A DNA stretch of 35,212 nt from Gallionellaceae bacterium (GTDB lineage Bacteria; Pseudomonadota; Gammaproteobacteria; Burkholderiales; Gallionellaceae). Every line of letters starts with the position of its first letter. The first letter of the stretch is position 1. Positions 19,002 through 27,548 of this stretch are shown here, piece by piece. The position numbers and the translations under genes were made by a program. The stretch lies in contig JAIELH010000089.1 of NCBI GenBank assembly GCA_019753125.1, positions 1-35,212 on the forward strand, read 5' to 3'. The notes below the pieces were generated by a model that saw only the letters and a program-made list of their open reading frames with translations, ran no database searches and was not told the origin of the DNA.

Positions 19002-20710
19002 TATAGTTCCTCCGCCAGAATGATTTCCGATAACCCTCTGCCGCCGGGAACCATCGGGAATACGTTTTCGGTCGGATCGGTGCGGAAGTCCATGAACACC
19101 AGATCGTTCTTGCGTGCGAAGGCTTCTTTCAGCGCCGGCTCGACATCGGCAGGTTTATCGATGCGCATGCCGACATGCCCGTAGGCCTCGGCGAGCTTGA
19201 CGAAATCCGGCAGCGCGTTCATGTAGGTCTCGGAATAGCGGTTGCCGTGGAAGAACTCCTGCCATTGCCGCACCATGCCGAGATAGCCGTTGTTTAATGC
19301 GACGATCTTGATCGGCAGGCGAAACTGTTTGCAGGTGGACAGCTCCTGGATGTTCATCTGGATGCTGCCTTCGCCGGTCACGCAGGCGACCGTTGCGCCG
19401 GGGTTCACCATCTGCACGCCCATCGCCGCCGGCAGGCCGAAGCCCATCGTGCCCAGGCCGCCGGAATTGATCCAGCGGCGCGGCTTGTCGAACTTGTAAT
19501 ACTGCGCCGTCCACATCTGATGCTGGCCGACATCTGATGCGACAAACGCATCGCCGCCGGTGACTTGATGCAGCGTTTCGATCACGAACTGCGGCTTGAT
19601 GATTTCGGAGGAGTTCTTGTAGCGCATTCCGCCGCCGGTGGCGCGCCACTCGTTTACCTGTTTCCACCATGCGGCCATGTCCGTGGTATTGGGCGTCAGC
19701 TTGCCGCCGCGCAGCACGCTCAACAATTCGTCCAGCACCGGTTTCAACTCGCCGACGATCGGCACATCCACCTTGACGCGCTTGGCGATCGAGGAGGGGT
19801 CGATATCGATATGGATGATCTTGCGCGGTATCTGTGCGAAATGTTCGACGTTGCCGATCACGCGGTCGTCGAAACGCGCGCCGATTGCCAGCAGCACATC
19901 GCAATGCTGCATCGCCATGTTCGCTTCATAGGTGCCGTGCATCCCGAGCATCCCGACAAACTGCTTGTCGCTGGCCGGGAAACCGCCCAGACCCATCAGC
20001 GTGTTGGTGCAGGGCGCGCCGAGCAGACGCACCAGATCGATCAGTTGTGCGGATGCGCCGGACAGTACGACACCGCCGCCGGTATAAACCATCGGCCGTT
20101 TGGCTTCCAGCAGCATCTGCACAGCGTGCCTGATCTGGGCGCTGTCGCCGTTGCCGGCCGGATGATAGGAACGGATCGTTACGCTGGCCGGATAGGTGAA
20201 GGTGGTTTTGTGATTGGATACATCCTTGGGAATATCCACCAGCACCGGGCCGGGCCGGCCTGACCGGGCGAGGTAAAAGGCTTTCTTGATCGTCGGAGCG
20301 ATGTCCTTCACATTCTTGACCAGGAAATTGTGTTTCACGCACGGGCGGGTGATGCCGACCGCATCGACTTCCTGAAACGCGTCTTCACCGATCGCGCCGG
20401 TCGGAACCTGGCCGCTGATGATGACCATCGGTGTGGAATCCATGTAGGCGGTCGCAATGCCGGTCACGGCATTGGTCAGACCCGGACCGGAAGTGACGAG
20501 CGCCACGCCTACCTTGTCGGAAGAGCGCGCATAGCCGTCGGCCGCATGCACCGCTGCCTGCTCATGGCGCACCAGCACGTGCTTGACCTTATCCTGCCTG
20601 AACAGCGCGTCATAAATGAACAGCACCGCTCCGCCGGGATAACCGAATACATGTTCGACCTGTTCCTCCTGCAAACAGCGGATCAGTATCTCCGCGCCGG
20701 TCAATTCCAT
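19001..20710 (-). CDS. ilvI: Acetolactate synthase large (catalytic) subunit
   Basis: A thiamine-diphosphate- and FAD-dependent enzyme that condenses pyruvate to acetolactate (or with 2-oxobutyrate), the first common step of branched-chain amino-acid synthesis. The 569-residue protein has FGYPGGAVL, the catalytic glutamate in VLVRHEQAA (Glu50), the central FAD/regulatory region, and the ThDP/Mg motif GEGSIQMNIQEL ending in LNNGYLG. I chose the ATG at 20710, with AAGGTG as Shine-Dalgarno 6 nt upstream, over an in-frame TTG 24 nt earlier. It heads the ilvI-ilvH-ilvC-psd-pssA run from the promoter at 20747-20775. Confidence 0.97.
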   Translation of the reverse strand: MELTGAEILIRCLQEEQVEHVFGYPGGAVLFIYDALFRQDKVKHVLVRHEQAAVHAADGYARSSDKVGVALVTSGPGLTNAVTGIATAYMDSTPMVIISGQVPTGAIGEDAFQEVDAVGITRPCVKHNFLVKNVKDIAPTIKKAFYLARSGRPGPVLVDIPKDVSNHKTTFTYPASVTIRSYHPAGNGDSAQIRHAVQMLLEAKRPMVYTGGGVVLSGASAQLIDLVRLLGAPCTNTLMGLGGFPASDKQFVGMLGMHGTYEANMAMQHCDVLLAIGARFDDRVIGNVEHFAQIPRKIIHIDIDPSSIAKRVKVDVPIVGELKPVLDELLSVLRGGKLTPNTTDMAAWWKQVNEWRATGGGMRYKNSSEIIKPQFVIETLHQVTGGDAFVASDVGQHQMWTAQYYKFDKPRRWINSGGLGTMGFGLPAAMGVQMVNPGATVACVTGEGSIQMNIQELSTCKQFRLPIKIVALNNGYLGMVRQWQEFFHGNRYSETYMNALPDFVKLAEAYGHVGMRIDKPADVEPALKEAFARKNDLVFMDFRTDPTENVFPMVPGGRGLSEIILAEEL

Positions 20711-20746
20711 CACAATCACCTTGTACTTCGCCAAAAAGAACCGCGT

Positions 20747-20775
20747 AAGATAAAGGTTTGAGGCGTTTTGGTCAA
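20747..20775 (-). promoter_or_regulatory. Promoter of the ilvIHC operon
   Basis: On the minus strand TTGACC (20775-20770) and TATCTT (20752-20747) are separated by 17 nt. The predicted start is near 20740, giving a leader of about 30 nt before the ilvI ATG. That is too short for a leader-peptide attenuator. The rest of the 222-bp divergent gap to the TAXI gene shows no further element I can support. Confidence 0.6.
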
Positions 20776-20932
20776 CTTTTACGCGCTATTTGCCGTGAAA
20801 ATCCGCGTGTACGCGTAATATGCGCATCGTTGCCGGAGAGCAGTACGCTTTCTCAGGCCAGCCAACGGCAAGACATCATAATTTTGCTAACATCGCTCTT
20901 CGTTTGATGATTTCAATATTCGAGAAACACCT

Positions 20933-22249
20933 ATGAAAAACTTATTCGGCAACAAGTCGCGCAAGGAAATACTCGTCGTGGGTTTACCCTCCGTTGCGCT
21001 GATTATCGCGATGTTTTGGGTCGCGTCGATGTTCGTGCAACCAGCGCCACCCAAGCTGCTTTATATGACTACCGGGTCGGAGAGCGGGGCGTATCACGGC
21101 TATGCCAGGCAATACAAGGAAATTCTGGCGCACCAGGGCATCACCCTCGAGTTGAAAACTTCAACCGGCGCGCTGGAAAATCTGCAACGCTTGAAAGACG
21201 ATAAGGCCGGCATTGCGGTCGGCTTCATTCAGGGCGGTGTCGCCACAGTTGAAGACAGCAAGGATATGTTGTCGTTGGGCAGCATGTACTATGAACCGCT
21301 GTGGGTCTTTTACCGGGGCAAAAAACCTTTCGAGCAGGTTGCCCAGCTACAGGGTAAAAAACTTGCGGTGGGCGCCGAAGGGAGCGGCACGCGCAAGCTG
21401 GTGTTGCAAATACTGGCAGCCAACGACATGGGGAAGGATGGGGAGAACCTTGTGCCTCTCGCCGGAAATGACGCCGCAGAGGCGCTCAAGCAAGGCGAAG
21501 TGGAGGCGGCTTTTATCGTTGCCGGCGCCGATTCGCCGGTGGTGCGCAAATTATTGGGTGCGGATGGCGTGCGCCTGATGCATTTTGCGCAGGCCGACGC
21601 CTATGTCAAACGTTTCCCGTTTCTGTCCAAAGTGACGTTGCCGCGTGGCGCCGCAGACTTGGTGCAGGACATTCCCGCTCAGGATGTGACGCTGATCGCC
21701 GCCACCGCCAATCTGGTGGCGCGCGGCGACATTCACCCGGCGCTGGCCAGCCTGCTGGCGCAAGCCGCGTTCGAAGTGCATGGCAAGGCGGGCACATTCC
21801 AGCAGACCGGTGAATTTCCCGCATTCAAGGACTTGACGTTCGAAGTCAGCAAGACCGCAGAACGCTACTACAAATCCGGCCCGTCATTCCTGCAGCGCTA
21901 TCTGCCCTTCTGGGCCGCCGTGCTGGTGGACCGGATTCTGGTGATGGCTATTCCGCTGCTGGCGTTGATCCCGATTCTGCGCGCGATCCCTGCGATCTAC
22001 CGGTGGCGCATCACATCGCGCATCTATCGCTGGTATGGTGAGCTATCGGCGCTTGAGCACGAGATCAAGAATCGGTACGAGCCGGCACGCTTCGCGGATT
22101 ACATGGCGCAACTGGACAGCATGGAAGAGCGCGCCAACAACCGCCCGATCCCTGTTGCTTACGCCCATCTCCGCTATACGCTGCGCGAACACATCAACCT
22201 GGCGCGCGCCTCGCTGGAGCGCAAAAGAGAGGAAGAAAAACCGGCCTGA
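20933..22249 (+). CDS. TAXI-family substrate-binding protein, membrane anchored
   Basis: A 438-residue protein. After a basic start there is a membrane anchor (about 14-35). A TAXI (TRAP-associated extracytoplasmic immunogenic) binding domain follows from about 40 to 310, with LLYMTTGSESGAYHGYARQY, VGFIQGGVAT, KLAVGAEGSGTRKLVLQIL and EVEAAFIVAG. A second transmembrane segment (about 328-352, VLVDRILVMAIPLLALIPIL) leads into a charged, probably coiled cytoplasmic tail of about 85 residues (WYGELSALEHEIKNRYEP, ARASLERKREEEKPA). Classical TAXI proteins are free or lipid-anchored and lack this second helix and tail. No TRAP permease gene is adjacent, so a sensor or orphan role is possible. The ligand is unknown. 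Confidence 0.85.
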   Translation: MKNLFGNKSRKEILVVGLPSVALIIAMFWVASMFVQPAPPKLLYMTTGSESGAYHGYARQYKEILAHQGITLELKTSTGALENLQRLKDDKAGIAVGFIQGGVATVEDSKDMLSLGSMYYEPLWVFYRGKKPFEQVAQLQGKKLAVGAEGSGTRKLVLQILAANDMGKDGENLVPLAGNDAAEALKQGEVEAAFIVAGADSPVVRKLLGADGVRLMHFAQADAYVKRFPFLSKVTLPRGAADLVQDIPAQDVTLIAATANLVARGDIHPALASLLAQAAFEVHGKAGTFQQTGEFPAFKDLTFEVSKTAERYYKSGPSFLQRYLPFWAAVLVDRILVMAIPLLALIPILRAIPAIYRWRITSRIYRWYGELSALEHEIKNRYEPARFADYMAQLDSMEERANNRPIPVAYAHLRYTLREHINLARASLERKREEEKPA

Positions 22250-22290
22250 CGTAATGACATAGTCAATCCGGCTCTGAAACTGCTTCCGCC

Positions 22291-22665
22291 ATGCCTAAAC
22301 ACACCACACCGAACCATGCACGGCTCGATCGCGTCGTTGCCGAGGCACGCCGGCAACGCGATTTGCGCGAGGAAGGTTACCGCGAGCGGGCACTGAAACT
22401 ATTTCCGTGGATATGCGGCCGATGCGGTCGCGAGTTTGCCGGAGAACGCCTGCGTGAATTGACGGTGCATCATAAAGACCACAATCACGACAATAACCCG
22501 GCCGATGGAAGCAACTGGGAGCTACTTTGCCTCTACTGTCATGACAATGAACACTCGCGTGTGCTGGATGAAACGGTGCGCGGCAGGAGCGGCGAAGGGC
22601 AGGCAGCAGCAACGCATAACCCCTTCGCCGACTTGCAAGCGCTGCTGAAGAAAAAACCGGATTGA
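22291..22665 (+). CDS. yajD: YajD-like HNH nuclease family protein
   Basis: A 124-residue protein closely resembling E. coli YajD in its core: ALKLFPWICGRCGREF, LRELTVHHKDHNHDNNPADG, SNWELLCLYCHDNEHSR and the C-terminal NPFADLQALLKKK. Two CxxC pairs (Cys42/45 and Cys80/83) bind the structural zinc. His60-His61 begin the beta-beta-alpha-metal (HNH) site. The family has no established biological role; nuclease activity is predicted from the fold. It is probably cotranscribed with, or independent of, the TAXI gene 41 bp upstream, and convergent with lexA. Confidence 0.9.
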   Translation: MPKHTTPNHARLDRVVAEARRQRDLREEGYRERALKLFPWICGRCGREFAGERLRELTVHHKDHNHDNNPADGSNWELLCLYCHDNEHSRVLDETVRGRSGEGQAAATHNPFADLQALLKKKPD

Positions 22666-22677
22666 CCCAGACAATAA

Positions 22678-22702
22678 CCATGCAGCAGTTGTTGCTGCAT
22701 GG
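22678..22702 (+). terminator. Hairpin between convergent yajD and lexA
   Basis: A perfect 10-bp inverted repeat CCATGCAGCA (22678-22687) with TGCTGCATGG (22693-22702) and a 5-nt loop. It is followed on the plus strand by ATTTATTT. It lies 13 nt after the yajD stop and 2 nt from the lexA stop, so it can serve as a shared terminator. The T-run is interrupted, so its strength is uncertain. Confidence 0.65.
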
Positions 22703-22704
22703 AT

Positions 22705-23319
22705 TTATTTGCGGTACTTGCGTATCAACCCGACCAGCACACCGAATATTTCCAGCGAGCCGTGCGGGCGTATGACCGGGTAAGCCGGGTTGGCCGGGCG
22801 CAGGATGAATTTTCCGCCTTCCTTGCCCAGCGTCTTGAGCGTGAAATCATCATCGACTATCGCCACCACGATATCGCCGACATTGGCCAGGTTGCGTTTT
22901 TCCACGACGGCGATGTCGCCATCATGGATGCCCGCGTCGATCATCGAATCTCCCTTGACCGGGATCATCGTGGTCAATGACGGGGTGTCGATCAGCATCT
23001 CATCGATGACGAAATACTCGCCCTGGGTTGCCGCCACCGATACCGGCATCCCTGCCTGAACCGACGACTCGGCGAAGGGGCGGGCAAAGAACCGGCTGGT
23101 TGGAACCCAGATACCATCAGGGGTACGCTCGATAAAACCGGCCTTGCCCAGCCGATCCAGAATCGCCTTGACCCAGGACTTGGACGCAATGCCGAATACC
23201 TCGCACAACGCGGCATAGGAAGGGATGCTCTTCCACTCGGCATAGTAGTCTTGCAGTTTCGCCAGATATTCGGCGTCCTTGGGGTTATGCCCGGGTGAGG
23301 AGGTGTCAAAATCAGTCAT
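22705..23319 (-). CDS. lexA: LexA-like S24 repressor
   Basis: A 204-residue self-cleaving repressor. The C-terminal S24 latent-protease domain has the Ala89-Gly90 cleavage bond (SSVQAGMPVSVA), the nucleophile Ser125 (VKGDSMIDAG) and the base Lys162 (FTLKTLG). The A-S-K spacings (36 and 37) are within one residue of those of E. coli LexA. The N-terminal winged helix (about 15-75: PSYAALCEVFGIASKSWVKA) differs from the E. coli recognition helix, suggesting other operator specificity. It resembles the second, LexA2-like class of proteobacteria. It has a near-consensus promoter with two GAAC/GTTC palindromes, implying autoregulation by DNA damage. No mutagenesis genes (imuA, imuB, dnaE2) are linked here. 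Confidence 0.9.
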   Translation of the reverse strand: MTDFDTSSPGHNPKDAEYLAKLQDYYAEWKSIPSYAALCEVFGIASKSWVKAILDRLGKAGFIERTPDGIWVPTSRFFARPFAESSVQAGMPVSVAATQGEYFVIDEMLIDTPSLTTMIPVKGDSMIDAGIHDGDIAVVEKRNLANVGDIVVAIVDDDFTLKTLGKEGGKFILRPANPAYPVIRPHGSLEIFGVLVGLIRKYRK

Positions 23320-23333
23320 GGCTTATCCGTACA

Positions 23334-23371
23334 GAACGTGCGTTCTTGTGTATAGTAGGAAACGAACGTTC
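23334..23371. promoter_or_regulatory. Putative LexA operators (GAAC/GTTC palindromes)
   Basis: Box 1 (23334-23345) is GAAC-GTGC-GTTC, extended to AGAACG-TG-CGTTCT, and covers the start-site region downstream of the lexA -10. Box 2 (23364-23371) is GAACGTTC and lies in the -35/-10 spacer. Their centres are 28 bp apart. Neither resembles the CTGT-N8-ACAG box of gamma- and betaproteobacterial LexA. Assignment as operators is inferred from position and symmetry. Confidence 0.65.
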
Positions 23372-23380
23372 TGTTGTCAA
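23352..23380 (-). promoter_or_regulatory. lexA promoter
   Basis: On the minus strand a consensus TTGACA (23380-23375) and TACTAT (23357-23352) are spaced by 17 nt. The transcription start is predicted near 23345, inside box 1. A strong promoter under repressor control fits an autoregulated SOS gene. Confidence 0.8.
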
Positions 23381-23476
23381 CCTGTTTAAGTGGCATGCCC
23401 GGCGATGGCCGGATGCCGGGAATTCTTCAGTTTGTAGTATCATCGCCGGAGTTAAAAATTGCCTTTCTCGTTTGCC

Positions 23477-23513
23477 TCCTCGCCCGCTTGCGGGAGAGGA
23501 TTGAGGTGAGGGG
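23477..23513. repeat. Dispersed intergenic hairpin repeat upstream of accA
   Basis: TCCTCGCCCGC (23477-23487) pairs with GCGGGAGAGGA (23490-23500) with one mismatch, followed by TTGAGGTGAGGGG. This is the widespread proteobacterial intergenic string usually seen as CCCTCTCCCGC-AA-GCGGGAGAGGG plus GGGGTGAGGG. It lies about 40 bp before the accA start. I recognise the type from memory; copy number in this genome is unknown. Confidence 0.6.
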
Positions 23514-23551
23514 TTTGCGAAGGCATGAATTTTGAATTTTTTGAGACCCCC

Positions 23552-24517
23552 ATGAAAATAACATTTCTGGATTTTGAAAACCCGATTGCCGAACTGGAAG
23601 ACAAGATCGAGCAATTGCGCTACGTGCAGGACGATTCAGCGCTCGACATCTCGGACGAAATCTCGCGCCTGACCAAAAAAAGCCTGGAATTGACCAAGGA
23701 TGTCTACGCCAAGCTCACGCCCTGGCAGATTTCTCAGGTGTCGCGTCATCCGCAGCGCCCTTACACGCTGGATTACATCGAATACCTGTTCACCGACTTC
23801 GAAGAGCTGCACGGTGACCGCGCGTTTGCCGACGACAAGGCGATCGTCGGCGGTCTGGCGCGCTTCAACGGCCAGAGCGTGATGGTGATCGGCCACCAGA
23901 AAGGCCGCGACACCAAGGAAAAGATCAGCCGCAATTTCGGCATGCCCCGTCCCGAGGGTTACCGCAAGGCGCTGCGTCTGATGCGCCTGGCGGAAAAATT
24001 CGGCATCCCGATCATGACCTTCATCGATACCCCCGGCGCCTACCCCGGCGTCGGCGCGGAAGAACGCGGCCAGTCCGAAGCGATCGGGCGCAACCTGTAC
24101 GAGATGACCGAGTTGCGTGTGCCGATCATCTGCACCGTGATCGGCGAGGGCGGCTCAGGCGGCGCGCTGGCGATTGCAGTAGGCGATGCGTTGATGATGC
24201 TGCAATACAGCACTTACTCGGTAATTTCGCCGGAGGGCTGTGCCTCGATTCTGTGGAAGAGCGCCGAAAAGGCTGCCGATGCGGCCGAGACGCTGGGCAT
24301 CACCGCGACGCGCCTGAAGGCGCTCGGCCTGGTGGACAAGGTCATCACCGAACCGCTCGGTGGCGCGCACCGCGACTATGCGGTGACGATGCAGAACGTC
24401 AAAAAAGCATTGCAGGACGCGCTGAAAACGACGCAGAACAAACCGCTCGCCAGCATGATGCAAGACCGCTTCAACCGCCTGATGAGCTATGGCAAGTTCA
24501 AGGAAGTCGCGCTGTAG
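23552..24517 (+). CDS. accA: Acetyl-CoA carboxylase carboxyltransferase subunit alpha
   Basis: With AccD it transfers CO2 from carboxybiotin to acetyl-CoA, giving malonyl-CoA, the committed step of fatty-acid synthesis. The 321-residue protein aligns end to end with Acc[66 protein letters not shown] and the C-terminal [12 protein letters not shown] chose the ATG at 23552 because [15 protein letters not shown] matches the family N-terminus. An upstream in-frame ATG (23525) would add nine residues. It is convergent with mutM, 19 bp apart. Confidence 0.97.
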   Translation: MKITFLDFENPIAELEDKIEQLRYVQDDSALDISDEISRLTKKSLELTKDVYAKLTPWQISQVSRHPQRPYTLDYIEYLFTDFEELHGDRAFADDKAIVGGLARFNGQSVMVIGHQKGRDTKEKISRNFGMPRPEGYRKALRLMRLAEKFGIPIMTFIDTPGAYPGVGAEERGQSEAIGRNLYEMTELRVPIICTVIGEGGSGGALAIAVGDALMMLQYSTYSVISPEGCASILWKSAEKAADAAETLGITATRLKALGLVDKVITEPLGGAHRDYAVTMQNVKKALQDALKTTQNKPLASMMQDRFNRLMSYGKFKEVAL

Positions 24518-24536
24518 GCTTCCTGTTTATTCATTC

Positions 24537-25352
24537 CTACCTCTGGCAATTCATGCAGTAAAAGCTGGAGCGTTGTCCCTGGCGGATTTGTTTGATCGGC
24601 GTGCCGCATTTGCGGCAAGGCTCACTGCCGCGCCCATACACCCAATAATGCTGCTGGAAATAGCCGGGTCGCCCCGCGGTGTCGACGAAGTCGCGCAGCG
24701 TGCTGCCGCCGTGCCGGATCGCTTCTTCCAGCGTGGCGCGGATTTCCTGAACCAGTTTTGCGCAGCGCGGCAGGCTGAGTTTTCCGGCGGCGAGTTGCGG
24801 CCGGATGCCGGCGCGGAACAAGGCTTCGTTGGCATAGATGTTGCCCACGCCGACGACGACATGGCTGTCCATGAGGCATTGTTTGATCGCGATGCTGCGG
24901 CCGCGTGTGGCCTGGTAGAGATGGCGCGCATCGAAATCATTTTCCAGCGGTTCCGGCCCGAGCCCGGCCAGCAGCGGGTGGGCATCCACATCGCCGCGCT
25001 GCCACAGCACCGCGCCAAAACGGCGCGGATCGCGCAGCCGCATCAACGTGCCATTGCCCAGCAGCAAATCGAAGTGATCGTGTTTTTCGGGCGGCGCGGT
25101 GACGGGCAGGATGCGCAGGCTGCCGGACATGCCCAGATGCAGGAGCAACGTGCCGTTGCCGCAATCCACCAGCAAGTATTTGCCACGGCGGCCAAATGCA
25201 CGGATGGTCCGCCCGCGCAACAGTCCCGGCAGGCTTTTCGGGATCGGCCAGCGTAGCTGCGGGTTGCGGATGGTGACGCCAATGATGGTCTGGCCGGTGA
25301 GATGGGTGGCCAACCCGCGACGCGTGATTTCAACTTCTGGAAGTTCGGGCAT
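24537..25352 (-). CDS. mutM: Formamidopyrimidine-DNA glycosylase
   Basis: A bifunctional glycosylase/AP lyase that removes 8-oxoguanine and FapyG. In the 271-residue protein the N-terminus is PELPEVEI, where Pro1 and Glu2 are catalytic. The beta-clamp lysine is in GRRGKYLL, the [13 protein letters not shown] helix-two-turn-helix is intact, and a C-terminal CxxC-X16-CxxC zinc finger binds the damaged strand. It lies 62 bp downstream of the GldG-like gene on the same strand, so it may be the last gene of that transcript. Confidence 0.97.
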   Translation of the reverse strand: MPELPEVEITRRGLATHLTGQTIIGVTIRNPQLRWPIPKSLPGLLRGRTIRAFGRRGKYLLVDCGNGTLLLHLGMSGSLRILPVTAPPEKHDHFDLLLGNGTLMRLRDPRRFGAVLWQRGDVDAHPLLAGLGPEPLENDFDARHLYQATRGRSIAIKQCLMDSHVVVGVGNIYANEALFRAGIRPQLAAGKLSLPRCAKLVQEIRATLEEAIRHGGSTLRDFVDTAGRPGYFQQHYWVYGRGSEPCRKCGTPIKQIRQGQRSSFYCMNCQR

Positions 25353-25414
25353 GGTTGAACTGGAATAAAAACCGTCTCACAACACGGCGAGCATAGTCAT
25401 TGTGTGGCGATCTG

Positions 25415-26794
25415 TTAGTTGCGGCGCCGCTTCCACCACATCGCCCCGCCGACCGATGCCAGCAACAGCGGCAAGCCGAGCAGGAAGCCGATGCCGATGA
25501 CCGTGAGCTGCGTCTTGCCGAGCACCAGGCTGCTGTCCTTCAGCGCGCGCGGCTGCAATGTGATCAGGCGCTCTTCGCCGGCCAGCCAGTTCACGATGTT
25601 CACGCCCAGATCCGTGTTGCCGCCGTTGCCGGCATAGCTGTTCGCGAGGAACGCGCCGTTGCCGACCACCACGATGCGCTGCTCCCGGTCGTTGATGTTG
25701 CGTTGCAGCGCCAGCGCGATCACAGCGGGGCCGGCGGTGTCGTGCTGCTTGTCGAACGGGTGCCCGGACAAACGGTTTTCGTCGTGCGGTTTATTACCGG
25801 CAGGCGCGCTGCGGCTCACCCAGCCGCGTGCGGCGACTTCAACCAATACGGCGTGCTGCCAGACCGGGTTTTCGTTCCACACCAACGGACGCGCCGAAGG
25901 GAACGCGGTGATCAGGTTGAAATTGCGCGTGACCGGGTGCGGCGGATAAGCCGCACCGAGCGACCAGGTGACGGGCGCATTCATCCCGGCGGCGGCCGGG
26001 TCGATCACGATGCCGGGCGGCAGCAGCAGGTCGAGTTTTTCGGCGAGGCGTTCCAGCCCATGCAACGGCTCGGCATCGACGAGCCACAGCAGGTTGCCGC
26101 CGCGCTCGACATAGCGCAGCAGCTTGTCCACTTCGCCCGGCATCAGATCGACTTGCGGCTGGGTGATCACCAACGCGCTGACATTGCCCGGCACTTCCTG
26201 CGCCAGCGCCAGGTTCAGGCTGTTGATGCGAAAGCCGTTCTGTTTGAGCTTGGCGCCGAACAGCGCACCCAGGTCATGGTTTGCGCTGCCGTCCAGCTTG
26301 CGTTCGCCGTGCCCGTCCAGATACATCACCGTCTGGCCGCGCGTATGCGCGAGGCGCAGCAGGGTGCTGGTCAGCACCGGCTCGTTGAGCTGGGTGAGAT
26401 GTTCGCTGCGCCCGGCATATTCAACCACCATCTCGCCGTTGAGCTGGATGCGCGCCGCACGGGTCTTCTCGGGCTCCTTCTCGGGATCGATGAATACCAG
26501 CCGCAGGTCAGGCTTGTAGCGCTGGTACAGCGACAGGAAATCACGGATGATTTTGCGGATATCACCGAGACGCACATCCTGTTCGGTCGCGTATGCGGTG
26601 ATCGTCACCGGACCGCTCATCTGCCGCAGCACCTCTACGCTAGCCGGTTCCAGGCTATTGCTGGCGTTGTGCGTGATATCGCGCTGGATATGATGGCGGT
26701 TCGCGAGATGCCCGAGCCCGAACGCGCTGCCGAGCAGCAGCGCTACAAAAAGGACATTGCGTAGCGCGGGGTTTTTAAGGAGAACACGCAGCAT
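25415..26794 (-). CDS. GldG-like ABC-system auxiliary protein
   Basis: A 459-residue protein of the GldG/ABC-type uncharacterised transport family. A membrane anchor (about 12-30) is followed by a large periplasmic part (SNSLEPASVEVLRQMSGPVT, QTVMYLDGHGERKLDGSA, ALVITQPQVDLMPGEVDKLL, GGNLLWLVDAEP). A C-terminal membrane helix (about 432-452) ends in WWKRRRN. In Bacteroidetes, GldG with GldA and GldF supports gliding. Elsewhere, including many betaproteobacteria, the triad is widespread with unknown cargo. It is 10 bp downstream of the permease, so the set reads ATPase-permease-GldG. Confidence 0.88.
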   Translation of the reverse strand: MLRVLLKNPALRNVLFVALLLGSAFGLGHLANRHHIQRDITHNASNSLEPASVEVLRQMSGPVTITAYATEQDVRLGDIRKIIRDFLSLYQRYKPDLRLVFIDPEKEPEKTRAARIQLNGEMVVEYAGRSEHLTQLNEPVLTSTLLRLAHTRGQTVMYLDGHGERKLDGSANHDLGALFGAKLKQNGFRINSLNLALAQEVPGNVSALVITQPQVDLMPGEVDKLLRYVERGGNLLWLVDAEPLHGLERLAEKLDLLLPPGIVIDPAAAGMNAPVTWSLGAAYPPHPVTRNFNLITAFPSARPLVWNENPVWQHAVLVEVAARGWVSRSAPAGNKPHDENRLSGHPFDKQHDTAGPAVIALALQRNINDREQRIVVVGNGAFLANSYAGNGGNTDLGVNIVNWLAGEERLITLQPRALKDSSLVLGKTQLTVIGIGFLLGLPLLLASVGGAMWWKRRRN

Positions 26795-26804
26795 CGGCGA
26801 ACCC

Positions 26805-27548
26805 TTATCCGTACACGCGGCTGTTGTGCAGCCGGCTAACGGTCAGCAACAGGAAAACCGCAGTAAACAACAGGAAAAATGCGGCATCGCTGCTGTCCAG
26901 CAAACCGGCATTGAAATTCTGGAAATGGTTCAGCGGCGAGATCAGATGCCACGCCGAATCCGCCGCCGTGGCGCCGATATCCGCGAGCCACAGGCCGGCC
27001 AGCACCGCCAGCGCGCCGATCGCGGCGATCACCGGCTGGCTCGTCAGCGCGGAAACATACAAGCCCACTGCGACATAGCTGGCGGTCAGCAGCAGCAGGC
27101 CGATGACATTGCTCAGCAGCAGGCCATGGTCGAGCTGCGTGCCGAGTGCGAGCGAGTACAGCATCAGCGGAATGCTGATCGTCAGCACGAGCAAGAAGGC
27201 CAGCAGCCCGAAGAACTTGCCGAGCACGATGTGATAGCCGGACAGCGGTGCCGAGAGCAGCAGCGCGAGTGTCTGGTTGCGCCGTTCTTCGGCGATCAGA
27301 CGCATCGTGAACATCGGCACCAGCATCATCAGCAGCAGCGCGGCGGTATTGAACAGCGGCGCCGCGATGCTGACGGTCGCGCCGGGCGGATTGGCGAGCT
27401 GTGCAAGTTGTGGCTGTATTTCCAGAAAGGCCTCCAGCCGCGCCAGAAAGAACCAGGCGAAGATGAATTGCAGCACCGCGAGCGCGAACCAGGTGGACGG
27501 CATCGAGAACAGGCTGCGCAGTTCGCGCAGTGCAAGCAGTCGGATCAT
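26805..27548 (-). CDS. ABC transporter permease, GldF-like
   Basis: A 247-residue membrane protein with about six hydrophobic helices and the ABC2-type pattern (MIRLLALRELRSLFSMPSTW, LIAEERRNQTLALLLSAPLS, GLWLADIG). It pairs with the ATPase encoded just upstream. I chose the ATG at 27548 because it overlaps the ATPase stop (ATGA) and begins the recognisable RELRSLF segment. The frame is open further upstream, but that part is shadow of the ATPase gene. Confidence 0.93.
   Translation of the reverse strand: MIRLLALRELRSLFSMPSTWFALAVLQFIFAWFFLARLEAFLEIQPQLAQLANPPGATVSIAAPLFNTAALLLMMLVPMFTMRLIAEERRNQTLALLLSAPLSGYHIVLGKFFGLLAFLLVLTISIPLMLYSLALGTQLDHGLLLSNVIGLLLLTASYVAVGLYVSALTSQPVIAAIGALAVLAGLWLADIGATAADSAWHLISPLNHFQNFNAGLLDSSDAAFFLLFTAVFLLLTVSRLHNSRVYG

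Noticed and set aside
20711-20746. Leader-peptide attenuator before ilvI
   Set aside because: The predicted transcript leader is only about 30 nt and has no run of Leu/Ile/Val codons or terminator.
25400-26764. A 454-codon open frame on the plus strand
   Set aside because: It mirrors the GldG-like gene, which has a signal anchor, family motifs and an operon partner.
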